Program-made: the position numbers and the translations under genes
Shown here: positions 30,473 to 40,491 of the stretch, piece by piece
Layout of the letters: each line of letters starts with the position of its first letter
How positions within the stretch are numbered: the stretch's first letter is position 1
Assembly (NCBI RefSeq): GCF_000238295.3
Contig: NZ_AHCD03000044.1
Location: 992,001-1,056,000, forward strand
Direction: 5' to 3'
Length of the DNA: 64,000 nt
Source of the DNA: Pseudoalteromonas rubra
GTDB lineage: Bacteria > Pseudomonadota > Gammaproteobacteria > Enterobacterales > Alteromonadaceae
The notes under the pieces: generated by a model
Seen by the model: only the letters and a program-made list of their open reading frames with translations
What the model was told of the DNA's origin: nothing
Database searches by the model: none

Positions 30473-33400
30473 ATGAATAACGACTTAGTGGCTACATTAG
30501 TGACATTGGCCCGGACACGTGGCGATGACATTGCATATCAGTATTTCTTCGAAGATAACCAACCGGCAGTTTCCCTGAGCTACGCGGAGCTCGACTTAAA
30601 ATCCAGAAAAATCGCAGCACGTTTGCTTACTTATTTTGACAGAGGCGACAGAGCTTTGCTCCTGTACAACTCAGGGTTTGAGTTTGTTGAAGCTTTTTTT
30701 GCCTGCCTCTACGCCGGTATTGTTGCGGTGCCTGTATACCCGCCAAAAAAGAATCAAAATACCGATAGACTGAGGAGCATCATAGAAGATGCCGGCGCAA
30801 CGGGTGCGCTGACCAGCAGCAAGATTTACGAAATCGCTCAGCCGCTATTTGAGGCTGAAACCAGCCTCAGCAATGTGTCTATCATTGCCACCGACAGTGA
30901 CGGGGTCGAGCAGGTTGAGCCCATGGCCTGGCAGGACATTCGCATAGCACCGCAAGATTTGGCCTTTTTGCAATATACCTCAGGTTCGACGGGTAGCCCC
31001 AAAGGGGTGATGGTGAGCCACGCGAACATCATGGACAACGAAGAAATGATGAAGCTGGCCTTCGGTCACAGTGCCCAAACCCCAATCGTCAGCTGGCTGC
31101 CGCATTTCCATGATATGGGGCTCATCTTTGGGATCTTGCATCCTATTTACATTGGTGCCCCTGCGGCGCTGATGAACCCGACATCGTTTTTGCAAAAGCC
31201 TTTGCGATGGCTGAAGTTACTGAGCGAGACTAAAGCCGTGACTTCCAGTGCCCCAAATTTTGCCTATGACCTGTGTGTCGATACGATAAAAGAAGAAGAG
31301 CTGGCAAACTTAGACTTATCGCATTGGCAAAGTGCACTGAATGGCGCTGAGCCTGTTCGGGCCAGTACACTTGAGCGTTTTTATCAGAAATTTAAACGCT
31401 GCGGTTTTCGTCGTGAGGCCACGGCCCCCTGTTATGGCATGGCTGAAACCACCTTATTTGCCACGGGCGGACGTTTAATGAAAACGCCGACGGTGCTGCA
31501 GCTGGATAGTAAAGAGATGCATCAGGGAAAAGCATCGTTACTGAATGAACCTGCGGCGTACTCAGAGTCGTTTTATGATTTGCATGTTGCCGATAACACG
31601 CCAACAGATAATCAGCCCTATTATGCGGTGTCTTGCGGCAGCACCTGGCATGGTCATACTCTGGCGATTGTGGACCCGGAAACTAAACAGCGCTGTGCGG
31701 ATGGACATACCGGTGAGATCTGGGTGAAAGGCGCCAGTGTTGCTCAGGGCTACTGGCGTAAGGCTGAGCAGACCAAAGAGATTTTTCAGGCGCGTATTGC
31801 TGATGATAATGACGGCCCTTATTTGCGCACTGGCGACCTGGGTTTTGTTCATCAAAACGAGCTGTATGTCACGGGGCGCGCCAAGGACGTGATGATTTTC
31901 CGCGGTAAAAACTACTACCCTCAGGATATTGAGCTCACTGTGGTGGAGGCGCATGCTGCCATGGACAATAATGGCGGCGCGGCGTTTTCCTATTTGTCTG
32001 AACAAGGCGAAGAGCGTTTGGTTATCGTGCAGCAGGTCAAGCGCACGGCGGTGCGCAAACTGAATGAGCAAGAGATCTTTGCCGCCATTACGTCAGCGAT
32101 TACCGAACAACATGGCATTACACCGTATGAGGTTGTGTTGATTAAGCCCGGGCGGATCCTGAAAACCTCCAGCGGCAAAATTCAGCGTCAGGAAAACAAA
32201 CGCCATTATCTGGCAAATACGTTTGACGTGTTAGCCCGTTCACGAGCTCAGCAGAGCGTGTCAGACAAAGCATCACACCCAGCAAAAAACACGCCTTATA
32301 CAGACATTGAAGCGACGTTACGCACTGTCTTACAGGAAGTGGTGGGGCTCGAAGTCGACCGCCAGCCGAACAGTCTGGATGTTGACGCCACCTTTTTATC
32401 TCTGGGTGTCGACTCGATGAAAGCCGTACGGATCTCGGGTGAGTTGATGGAGCTGCATGATATTGAGCTCGAAGCCACGGTGCTTTACGAGTATCCATCG
32501 ATTGCCCAGCTTGCTAATCATCTGAGTCAGTTTGACTCAGTACGCGAACGATTGAGTGCACAAGTGCCTGAACACTCAGCGCAGCAAGCGACAAATTCGA
32601 CGGCCACGCAATACCAGTGTGAAGCGCGTGCGCTCACGGATAATATGGATGTGGCTGTGATTGGCATGGCATGCCGTTATCCGCAAGCCACAGATCTCAC
32701 TGGATACTGGCAATTGTTGATGGATAAACGCGATGCCATTAGTGTGCCAAACGCAGTGCGACAGGCGTTGTGTCCTGAACTCGGCCAGACGCGTCTGGGA
32801 GGGTATCTGGATAATATTGAGCAGTTTGATGCCGGGTTATTCGGTATTTCACCGGCAGAAGCCAGATACATCGACCCACAGCATCGTTTGCTGCTTGAAA
32901 CCAGCTTCCATGCCATTCAGTCAGCCGGCATGATGCCCGCTGAATTGGCCGGTCAGCCCGTCGGCGTATATGTGGGTATTTCTCAGAATGACTACTTCAA
33001 TATGTCGAACAAGGCACAGCAGGGTAATGCGTACCTCGGTACCGGCACCGCACTGAGCATTGCGGCCAACCGTCTGTCCTACACCTATAATTTTACGGGC
33101 CCGAGTCTGTCGGTAGATACGGCTTGCTCTTCCTCTTTGGTTGCTTTGCACCATGCGCTGACCGGGATCCGTGCGGGTGATATGCCTATGGCGCTGGTGA
33201 GTGGTGTGAACCTGATCCTCAGTAATGAGGTCACTGACGCCTGTGAGAATGCGCAAATGCTGGCACAGGATGGTCGCTGCAAGACATTCTCGCGCGCTGC
33301 CGATGGCTATGTGCGCAGCGAGGGCGTGGGTTGTGTGTTATTAAAACCCCTGACTCAGGCAATGGCCGACAAAGACCCGATCTACGGAGTACTGAAAGGG

Positions 33401-36400
33401 AGTGCGGTGAATCAGGACGGGCGCAGCAATGGGATTACGGCACCGAATGGTGCATCGCAACAAAGGGTGATCAAGTCGGCTTTGCACAATGCGGCTTTAG
33501 CACCTGCGGATGTGCAATATATTGAAACCCATGGCACGGGCACTGAACTGGGTGATCCAATCGAAGTATCGGCACTGGCTAAAGTGTATGGCGAAGGACG
33601 CGCGCCCAACCAGCCTTTACTGCTGGGCTCTGCAAAAGCCAACATTGGTCACCTGGAGTCCGGTGCGGGCCTTGCAGGGCTGATTAAAACGCTGTTGTGC
33701 CTGGATAAAGGGCAAGTACCCGCGCAGTTACATACCGCGCAGCTCAACACCCATATTCCATGGCAAAAGCTGCCGGTGCGGGTTGCGACACAAGCCCAGA
33801 GCTGGCCTGCTCAGACGGGACAGGACAGGCTGGCAGCGGTCAGTTCGTTTGGGTTTGGTGGCACCAATGCCCATGTGATCTGTGCCCAGGCACCAACTTA
33901 TACGGCTCAGGATAGCAAAACCTCATCGCAAAACTCGGGGTATGTGCTGCCATTGTCGGCAAAATCTGCCAAATCACTGACTGAGCTTGTTAGTCGTTAT
34001 GCCGATACACTGAGCACGGCAACGCCACAAGCGTTCGATGCCCTGATCAGTCAGACCGCGAGCATGCCGCATTTCAAGGAAGCTCGTTGTGCTTTTGTCG
34101 GTGAAACCCGAGAGGCGCTCGTTGCGGCGCTAAAAGATCATGCTCAGTTAACTGGTTCTGCTGATGACGCGCAGGCGTCAACGCGGGATTTGGTGTTCCT
34201 GTTCACCGGGCAAGGGGCACAATATCCGGATATGGGCAAAGCTCTGTATGAGTCGCAGCCGGTGTTTCGTGATGCCATCAATGAATGTGATCGTTTGCTT
34301 GGCGATAAGCTGGGACCAAGACTAACCACTGTTTTGTACAGCGATCCGAGCGAGCAGTATTTGGCGCAGACCCAATGGACTCAGGTGTGTTTATTTGCCA
34401 TCGAATATGCCCAGGCGCAGCTATGGCTCAGCCGGGGTCTCAAGCCGGAACGCCTGGTGAGCCACAGTGTTGGAGAATATGCTGCGGCCTGTATAGCAGG
34501 CGTGTTTTCGCTTGCCGATGCAATCAAGTTGATTGCAGAGCGTGGCCGGCTAATGCATGCACTGGCGGATAATGGTCGTATGGTGACTGCGCGCTGTGAG
34601 CGTGCGCAGGCTGATGCGTTGGTGGCTGATATAGCCGGTCAGCTCTCGGTATCGGCTTACCATGGTGAGTCGGGTGTGGTGTTTTCTGGTCACAATAGTG
34701 CCATGGATACTTTGTGCAAGGCGCTTGATGATGCAAGTATACGCCACAAAGCTATCAATACAGCGCGGGCATTCCATTCTCCGCTGATGCAACCTATGCT
34801 CAGTGAATTCGCTGAGGTAGCCGCACAAGTTACCTATCACCAGCCAACAATCCCTTTTATTTCGTCAGTTACGGGTCAGCAAGAAGCACTGCGGCTGTGC
34901 GATCCCGGTTATTGGGTTGAGCAGATCTGTGCGCCGGTACAGTTTGAATCTTGCATGGCTCAGCTGTCTCTATCAGATGCTTATTGTGCCCTTGAGCTGG
35001 GGCCTAAACCGGTGTTATGTGGCCTGTTGCAGGAAAATCGCCCTGCTGAACGGTGTGAGTTTTTACATGTATTGCATGCCAAAGGCGCGGATTTACCACG
35101 CTTGTTATCAGTGCAAGGGCGTTTGTTTGAGTTGGGCGTAACGCTTGACTGGAGTCAGCTATACGCGGATGACACTCAGCCCCATGTTCCATTGCCTTTG
35201 TATCCGTTTGATCACAGCCCTTACTGGATAGCGGAATTACCAACTGCATTAAGCGCGCAGCCCGATACTGAGGGAGCGCAGTTGCAGGCAGGTCAAGCGA
35301 GCATCACCCGGGAAGTGGCGATCCGTCATTTTGTGCTTAGTACCTTGTCGCGCTTGTTATCTATGCCAGTCAGTGACATTCAGACTCATGTGCCGCTATT
35401 GGAAATGGGTGTGGATTCGTTGATGATCATGAATGCTGTACGCACTTACGAGCGGGAATTTGGATTGGAGTTTAGTGTACGCCAGTTCTATGAAACGCTT
35501 AGTACGGTTGATTTATTGGTGGCATACATCATTGAACACAGTGATTATCAATGCCAGGAAGCAACGCCGACGCTACCATCAGGACAAGACAGCAGTGACA
35601 CCGTACTTGCATTACCGGCCGAGTCAACGTCAGTTTCTGCACCCTCTGAGTTGGTTGCGACTATTTGTCGTGAACAATTGCAGGCTGCCGCGTCAGTCAC
35701 CAATACCAGTGCAGCAACCAGTGTTGAAGCGGTCGCAGCGCGTCAATTAGCCATGCTTCAGGGTATGAGTGGCCAGACTGGCACACAGCCAGTTAGCACA
35801 GCATTTGCTGCGGTATCAACTCCGCAAGCTGTAACCACGCAAGTTCTGTCTGAACAGTCAGTGGCGCAGCAAAATGAAGCCGCTCAGGTTTTACCCGGGT
35901 TCGCTCAAAAGCAAATAACCACGGCTGCCAGCAGTCAATCTGTACAAAAGCATCTGGCTTCACTGATTGAACGTTATTGTGCCAAAACACCTTTGTCGAA
36001 AGCCATGGTGTCTGAACATCGCCCACATCTGGCGGACTGTCGCGCATCGGCAGGTTTCCGTATGTCCAGCAAAGAACTCCTGTATCCGGTCTTTGGACAA
36101 CGCTGTGAGGGCAGTCGGATCTGGGATATTGACGGCAATGAATATATTGATATTACCATGGACTTTGGGGTTAACTTGTTTGGCCACAAGCCTGACTTTG
36201 TCACCAAGGCGCTGAATCAGCAAATAGAGAATGGTCTGCAATTGGGGCTGGCAAGTGCACAAGCATGTGATGTGGCAGAACTTATCAGTGAGTTAACCGC
36301 ACTGGAGCGCGTTACCTTTTGCAACTCCGGCACAGAGGCGGTGATGACTGCGGTACGTCTGGCACGCAACAAAACCCGGCGTAACAAAATCGTGCAGTTT

Positions 36401-39400
36401 GAAGGGGCTTATCATGGCCATTATGACGGCACGCTGGCGCAAAATGCACCGGGCGGGGAGTCGGTTGAACCTATGTGCAGCGGCGTCAGAGCGGGGGCGA
36501 TCAGCGATAATCTGGTGCTTGAATATGGTGCAGAGTCCGCGCTGGATGCTATCCGAGCGCAGGGCCGCGATATTGCCGCTGTGCTGGTTGAGCCGGTGCA
36601 AAGTCGTCATCCTGGGCATCAGCCCTGGGCATTTTTGCAGTCACTCAGAGCGCTGACTGCCGAGCTGGGGATCGCGCTTATCTTTGATGAGATGATCACC
36701 GGGTTCAGAGCGCATCCAGGTGGTGTGCAGGCGATGCTGGGGATCCAGGCGGATATGGCCACCTATGGCAAGATTGTCGGTGGCGGTTTGCCTGTGGGTG
36801 TTGTTGCAGGCAGTCATGAATATATGGATGGCATTGATGGGGGCGTCTGGCAGTATGGTGATACCTCTTATCCGCAAGCGGACACCACTTTTTTTGCCGG
36901 CACTTTCTGTAAACACCCGTTGGTGATGGCCAGCGCTAAAGCCGTTCTGAGTGAAATTAAAGCGCAAGGCGCGCAGCTACAAGAAGCGATTAGCGATAAA
37001 ACTCAATATCTTGCACAAACACTGAATACGTTCTTTGCGCAGCAGCAAATTCCAATGCAGATAGAGCATTTTGCCTCTCTGTTTCGCTTCCGCTTTAGTC
37101 AGAATCTGGACGTGTTCTTTTATGAAATGCTCAATCGTGGCGTGTTTATCTGGGAGGGGCGTAATTGTTTTCTGTCGGCCGCACATACAGAAACAGACGT
37201 TAATGCCATTATCCAGACTGTCAAAGACAGTGTGCTGGCGCTAAAAGCGGCCGGGTACTTTGGAGAACCGGACCCGACAGATACACAGCCTGAGCGTTTC
37301 CCGTTAACGGGGGCGCAGCAGCAGCTACTGGCGCTGGCGCTCAAATCTGAGCAGGGCGCTCAAGCGTATCACTTACAGGCGGTATTGCGTCTCAACGGGC
37401 CTTTAGACAAAACCCGTCTCACGCAGGCGATTGCTCAGCTGCTAAGCGATTATCCTTTGCTGAGTTACACCGTTGATCCGCTCACTTTGTCGCATGTGCA
37501 GCTTACACGACAGGCTTTGGCTTTAACTGAGCATGAGTGCAGCGACAAATCACAACCACTTCAGACCAGGCTTACTGAATTGCGTTATCGGCCCTTTGAG
37601 TTTGGTGTCCAGCCTCTGTGCCGCTTTGATTTATTGTCAGGCGGTAGCCATGAGCATGTGCTGAGCATTAGTGCGCATCACGTGCTGTACGATGGGCTAA
37701 GCCTGCAACAGTTGATGAGTCGCATTGCGGACAATTATAGCCGAGCGGATAGTCAATCAACTCCACCTGCTATGGTGCACTTTAGTGCCTATGTTGAGGG
37801 CGTGGATCATTACCTGAATAGTGAAGGGTATCAGCAGGATAAAGCTTACTGGCTGGGTAAACTGACCCCGTGCGAAGCGCTGACTCTGCCAATGCGTTCC
37901 GGTGCAGGCAGTCAGGAAAGCTTTGCCGTTGAAAAGCGGGTGTTTACACTGGATGCGTTACCTCAAATTAAGGTGCTGAGTCAGTCTCAGGGATGTGGTC
38001 AGTTTGCCACCTTACTGGCTGTCTATACTTTATGGTTACACAAACTGACGGGGCAAAAACACATAGCAGTTGGCATACCGGTCTCTGATCGGGGCTTACT
38101 CAGTGGCAGCTACGACCCGGATGATTTGGATCAGCACTTACCTGGTTATTGCACCAATATCTTACCCATCGTCGCTGAATTCACCGACCCGCTGACTGTG
38201 GGTGAATTAATTAAGCAAGTGCAGTCCAGCCTGCTCGAGGCCTTTGAGCATCAGCACCTGCCATACAGCGAACTAACGCATGAGCCAGTGTGTCTGCCAC
38301 AGACACTCTTTAACCTGGATAAAGTGCAACACTTACCTGAATTTTCCGGGCTGAATGTGTCGACTTGCTCAACGGATACCTGCTTTGGCCAGTATGAATT
38401 AAGCTGCAACCTGTTGTCTGTGGATGGTCACTGGACGCTGGAGTTGGAGTATCTGAGTGCACGCTACGACAGCGATATGATGAACAGCTATACGCAGTCG
38501 CTGATCACTCTGTTTGCGAGTCTTGAACCTGAGCAGGCGTGCAGCCATGCAAGTTTGCTGGACAGCGAGACTCGGGCACAGTTGCTGGCGCCGGTTGCTG
38601 ACAGCCCAGCTTTGCCGTTGCTGCTGGATGCATTAACAGAGCAAGTGGTGCGCTCTGCACAAGAGACTGCATTGATTTGCGCAGGACAGTCGCTCAGTTA
38701 TGAGCAATTGCAAGCGCGCGCCAACCAGCTTGCAAATTACCTGGCTGCACAGGGCGTGGGCCGTGACTCTTTGGTAGCCATTGCGCTGCCACGGCGGACC
38801 GAGCTATTGGTGGCTTTACTGGCCGTGTTGAAAACCGGTGCCGCGTTTTTACCTCTTGATTTGAGCTTTCCGCAGGCCAGATTGCAGGACATGCTAAACG
38901 ACAGCCAGGCTGCTTTCTTGTTGTGTGATGAGCTGAGTGAAGCGGCAATCGCTATTGCTAATACTCATATTGATGTTGTCGACCTGGATGCCCGACAAAC
39001 TGAGATTGCTTCATGCCCGAGTACATTTGAAGCCCAGGCAATCTCACCTCAGCAACGTGCTTATGTGATTTACACATCAGGCTCCACAGGCAAGCCAAAA
39101 GGGGTTGAGATCAGTCATGGCGCGCTGGCAAATCTGTTACATACAATGGTGAGGGAACCGGGCCTGTGCCGGACTGATTGCCTGTTGAGCGTGACCACCA
39201 TTTCCTTCGACATTGCATTGCTGGAATTGTTCGGTCCCCTGATGGTTGGCGCAACAGTGCTGCTGGCCAGCGATCAGGCCTGTAGCGACCCAAATGCGCT
39301 GCTTGAGCTCATTGGTCAACAGTCGGTGACTGTCATGCAGGCCACGCCAACCTTGTGGCAATTACTGCTCTCGGCCCGCCCAGATTGTGTTGCCGGGTTA

Positions 39401-40489
39401 ACCGTTTGGAGCGGCGGAGAGCCCTTGTCTGAGGTACTTGCTGCGCAACTGCTTTCGCAGGCAAAGGCGCTGTGGAATATGTACGGACCCACCGAAACCA
39501 CCATTTGGTCTGCAACCACTCAGATCCTTGACCCTGACGATATCACCATCGGCAAGCCTGTCGCCAATACTCGCCTGATTGTGTTGAGTGAAGATGCGAC
39601 ATCGAGTGCTGACATGCAGCCTGATGGCGTATGGGGGGAGCTATGGATAGGCGGGGCTGGCCTGGCCAATGGCTATTTGGCACGACCTGAGCTAACCGAC
39701 GCACGTTTTGTTACCTATGAGCTTGATGGTGAACACGGTGAAAGACTTTATCGAACCGGTGACAGAGCCCGCAGGCTGGCTGATGGCCGCTTTGAACTCG
39801 ACGGCCGCCTCGATCATCAAGTCAAATTGCACGGTCACCGGATTGAACTGGGCGAGATAGAAGCGCAATTACGTAAGGTGCTGAGTGATGTGGATGTGCG
39901 TGTATTTATTAAAACCACAGCGCAAGATCAGAGGGCGTTGTGTGCTTATGCCATTGAACAGGGCGAACTGGCACAGCGCTGGAATATCAGTGCGCTGCGC
40001 AGTGCCTTGGCTAATCACCTACCAGCTTATATGTTGCCGGAGTATTTGTGCTGGCTCTCGCAGTGGCCAACCACGGCCAATGGCAAGCTGGATCGTAACG
40101 CGCTGACGGTACCCGACACCAGCAATGCGACACAAACCACTTTATGCGCGCCGAGCAACCCGGTTGAAACTCAGATCCTGACCTTCTATTTCGAGTTGCT
40201 AAACACGGAGCAGCTGGGTACCCGACACAACTTCTTTGAGTGTGGTGGCAATTCGGTGCTGGCCATGCAGCTGGTCTCTCGGTTAAACCAGCACTTTGCC
40301 ATCAGAGCGACAGTGGGAGACATCTTTGATAACCCCAGTGTCATGCAATTGGCAGTGCGTGTGGAAGAGCTGGTGAGTGCAGGGCCAGTGACAGACTCAC
40401 AAGGCGTTGAACGCCTCAGTAATATTGTCAGTGGTCGCGATATCAGTGTGGCATTAGATGATCAATCCATGACGGAGATGGACTTGTAA
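30473..40489 (+). CDS. Hybrid PKS/NRPS: FAAL-ACP-KS-AT-ACP-aminotransferase-C-A-PCP
   Basis: The loading protein (about 3338 aa) of a beta-amino lipopeptide assembly line. Approximate domains: fatty acyl-AMP ligase 1-590 (YTSGSTGSPKG); ACP 605-690 (GVDSMKA); KS 725-1145 with Cys near 885 (DTACSSSLV) and both His motifs; AT 1235-1540 (SHSVGEY; RAFHSPL suggests malonyl); ACP 1620-1690 (GVDSLMI); class-III aminotransferase 1830-2255 (DEMITGF; Lys in YGKIVGGG); C 2270-2700 (AHHVLYDG); A 2715-3200; PCP 3215-3285 (GGNSVLA). With no ketoreductase, the beta-keto acid would be aminated, as in mycosubtilin. Hand-read A code DILQWGMIW suggests Gly. The start is ATG 30473; a TTG at 30458 is possible. The next gene begins two bases after the stop. 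Confidence 0.92.
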   Translation: MNNDLVATLVTLARTRGDDIAYQYFFEDNQPAVSLSYAELDLKSRKIAARLLTYFDRGDRALLLYNSGFEFVEAFFACLYAGIVAVPVYPPKKNQNTDRLRSIIEDAGATGALTSSKIYEIAQPLFEAETSLSNVSIIATDSDGVEQVEPMAWQDIRIAPQDLAFLQYTSGSTGSPKGVMVSHANIMDNEEMMKLAFGHSAQTPIVSWLPHFHDMGLIFGILHPIYIGAPAALMNPTSFLQKPLRWLKLLSETKAVTSSAPNFAYDLCVDTIKEEELANLDLSHWQSALNGAEPVRASTLERFYQKFKRCGFRREATAPCYGMAETTLFATGGRLMKTPTVLQLDSKEMHQGKASLLNEPAAYSESFYDLHVADNTPTDNQPYYAVSCGSTWHGHTLAIVDPETKQRCADGHTGEIWVKGASVAQGYWRKAEQTKEIFQARIADDNDGPYLRTGDLGFVHQNELYVTGRAKDVMIFRGKNYYPQDIELTVVEAHAAMDNNGGAAFSYLSEQGEERLVIVQQVKRTAVRKLNEQEIFAAITSAITEQHGITPYEVVLIKPGRILKTSSGKIQRQENKRHYLANTFDVLARSRAQQSVSDKASHPAKNTPYTDIEATLRTVLQEVVGLEVDRQPNSLDVDATFLSLGVDSMKAVRISGELMELHDIELEATVLYEYPSIAQLANHLSQFDSVRERLSAQVPEHSAQQATNSTATQYQCEARALTDNMDVAVIGMACRYPQATDLTGYWQLLMDKRDAISVPNAVRQALCPELGQTRLGGYLDNIEQFDAGLFGISPAEARYIDPQHRLLLETSFHAIQSAGMMPAELAGQPVGVYVGISQNDYFNMSNKAQQGNAYLGTGTALSIAANRLSYTYNFTGPSLSVDTACSSSLVALHHALTGIRAGDMPMALVSGVNLILSNEVTDACENAQMLAQDGRCKTFSRAADGYVRSEGVGCVLLKPLTQAMADKDPIYGVLKGSAVNQDGRSNGITAPNGASQQRVIKSALHNAALAPADVQYIETHGTGTELGDPIEVSALAKVYGEGRAPNQPLLLGSAKANIGHLESGAGLAGLIKTLLCLDKGQVPAQLHTAQLNTHIPWQKLPVRVATQAQSWPAQTGQDRLAAVSSFGFGGTNAHVICAQAPTYTAQDSKTSSQNSGYVLPLSAKSAKSLTELVSRYADTLSTATPQAFDALISQTASMPHFKEARCAFVGETREALVAALKDHAQLTGSADDAQASTRDLVFLFTGQGAQYPDMGKALYESQPVFRDAINECDRLLGDKLGPRLTTVLYSDPSEQYLAQTQWTQVCLFAIEYAQAQLWLSRGLKPERLVSHSVGEYAAACIAGVFSLADAIKLIAERGRLMHALADNGRMVTARCERAQADALVADIAGQLSVSAYHGESGVVFSGHNSAMDTLCKALDDASIRHKAINTARAFHSPLMQPMLSEFAEVAAQVTYHQPTIPFISSVTGQQEALRLCDPGYWVEQICAPVQFESCMAQLSLSDAYCALELGPKPVLCGLLQENRPAERCEFLHVLHAKGADLPRLLSVQGRLFELGVTLDWSQLYADDTQPHVPLPLYPFDHSPYWIAELPTALSAQPDTEGAQLQAGQASITREVAIRHFVLSTLSRLLSMPVSDIQTHVPLLEMGVDSLMIMNAVRTYEREFGLEFSVRQFYETLSTVDLLVAYIIEHSDYQCQEATPTLPSGQDSSDTVLALPAESTSVSAPSELVATICREQLQAAASVTNTSAATSVEAVAARQLAMLQGMSGQTGTQPVSTAFAAVSTPQAVTTQVLSEQSVAQQNEAAQVLPGFAQKQITTAASSQSVQKHLASLIERYCAKTPLSKAMVSEHRPHLADCRASAGFRMSSKELLYPVFGQRCEGSRIWDIDGNEYIDITMDFGVNLFGHKPDFVTKALNQQIENGLQLGLASAQACDVAELISELTALERVTFCNSGTEAVMTAVRLARNKTRRNKIVQFEGAYHGHYDGTLAQNAPGGESVEPMCSGVRAGAISDNLVLEYGAESALDAIRAQGRDIAAVLVEPVQSRHPGHQPWAFLQSLRALTAELGIALIFDEMITGFRAHPGGVQAMLGIQADMATYGKIVGGGLPVGVVAGSHEYMDGIDGGVWQYGDTSYPQADTTFFAGTFCKHPLVMASAKAVLSEIKAQGAQLQEAISDKTQYLAQTLNTFFAQQQIPMQIEHFASLFRFRFSQNLDVFFYEMLNRGVFIWEGRNCFLSAAHTETDVNAIIQTVKDSVLALKAAGYFGEPDPTDTQPERFPLTGAQQQLLALALKSEQGAQAYHLQAVLRLNGPLDKTRLTQAIAQLLSDYPLLSYTVDPLTLSHVQLTRQALALTEHECSDKSQPLQTRLTELRYRPFEFGVQPLCRFDLLSGGSHEHVLSISAHHVLYDGLSLQQLMSRIADNYSRADSQSTPPAMVHFSAYVEGVDHYLNSEGYQQDKAYWLGKLTPCEALTLPMRSGAGSQESFAVEKRVFTLDALPQIKVLSQSQGCGQFATLLAVYTLWLHKLTGQKHIAVGIPVSDRGLLSGSYDPDDLDQHLPGYCTNILPIVAEFTDPLTVGELIKQVQSSLLEAFEHQHLPYSELTHEPVCLPQTLFNLDKVQHLPEFSGLNVSTCSTDTCFGQYELSCNLLSVDGHWTLELEYLSARYDSDMMNSYTQSLITLFASLEPEQACSHASLLDSETRAQLLAPVADSPALPLLLDALTEQVVRSAQETALICAGQSLSYEQLQARANQLANYLAAQGVGRDSLVAIALPRRTELLVALLAVLKTGAAFLPLDLSFPQARLQDMLNDSQAAFLLCDELSEAAIAIANTHIDVVDLDARQTEIASCPSTFEAQAISPQQRAYVIYTSGSTGKPKGVEISHGALANLLHTMVREPGLCRTDCLLSVTTISFDIALLELFGPLMVGATVLLASDQACSDPNALLELIGQQSVTVMQATPTLWQLLLSARPDCVAGLTVWSGGEPLSEVLAAQLLSQAKALWNMYGPTETTIWSATTQILDPDDITIGKPVANTRLIVLSEDATSSADMQPDGVWGELWIGGAGLANGYLARPELTDARFVTYELDGEHGERLYRTGDRARRLADGRFELDGRLDHQVKLHGHRIELGEIEAQLRKVLSDVDVRVFIKTTAQDQRALCAYAIEQGELAQRWNISALRSALANHLPAYMLPEYLCWLSQWPTTANGKLDRNALTVPDTSNATQTTLCAPSNPVETQILTFYFELLNTEQLGTRHNFFECGGNSVLAMQLVSRLNQHFAIRATVGDIFDNPSVMQLAVRVEELVSAGPVTDSQGVERLSNIVSGRDISVALDDQSMTEMDL

Positions 40490-40491
40490 GT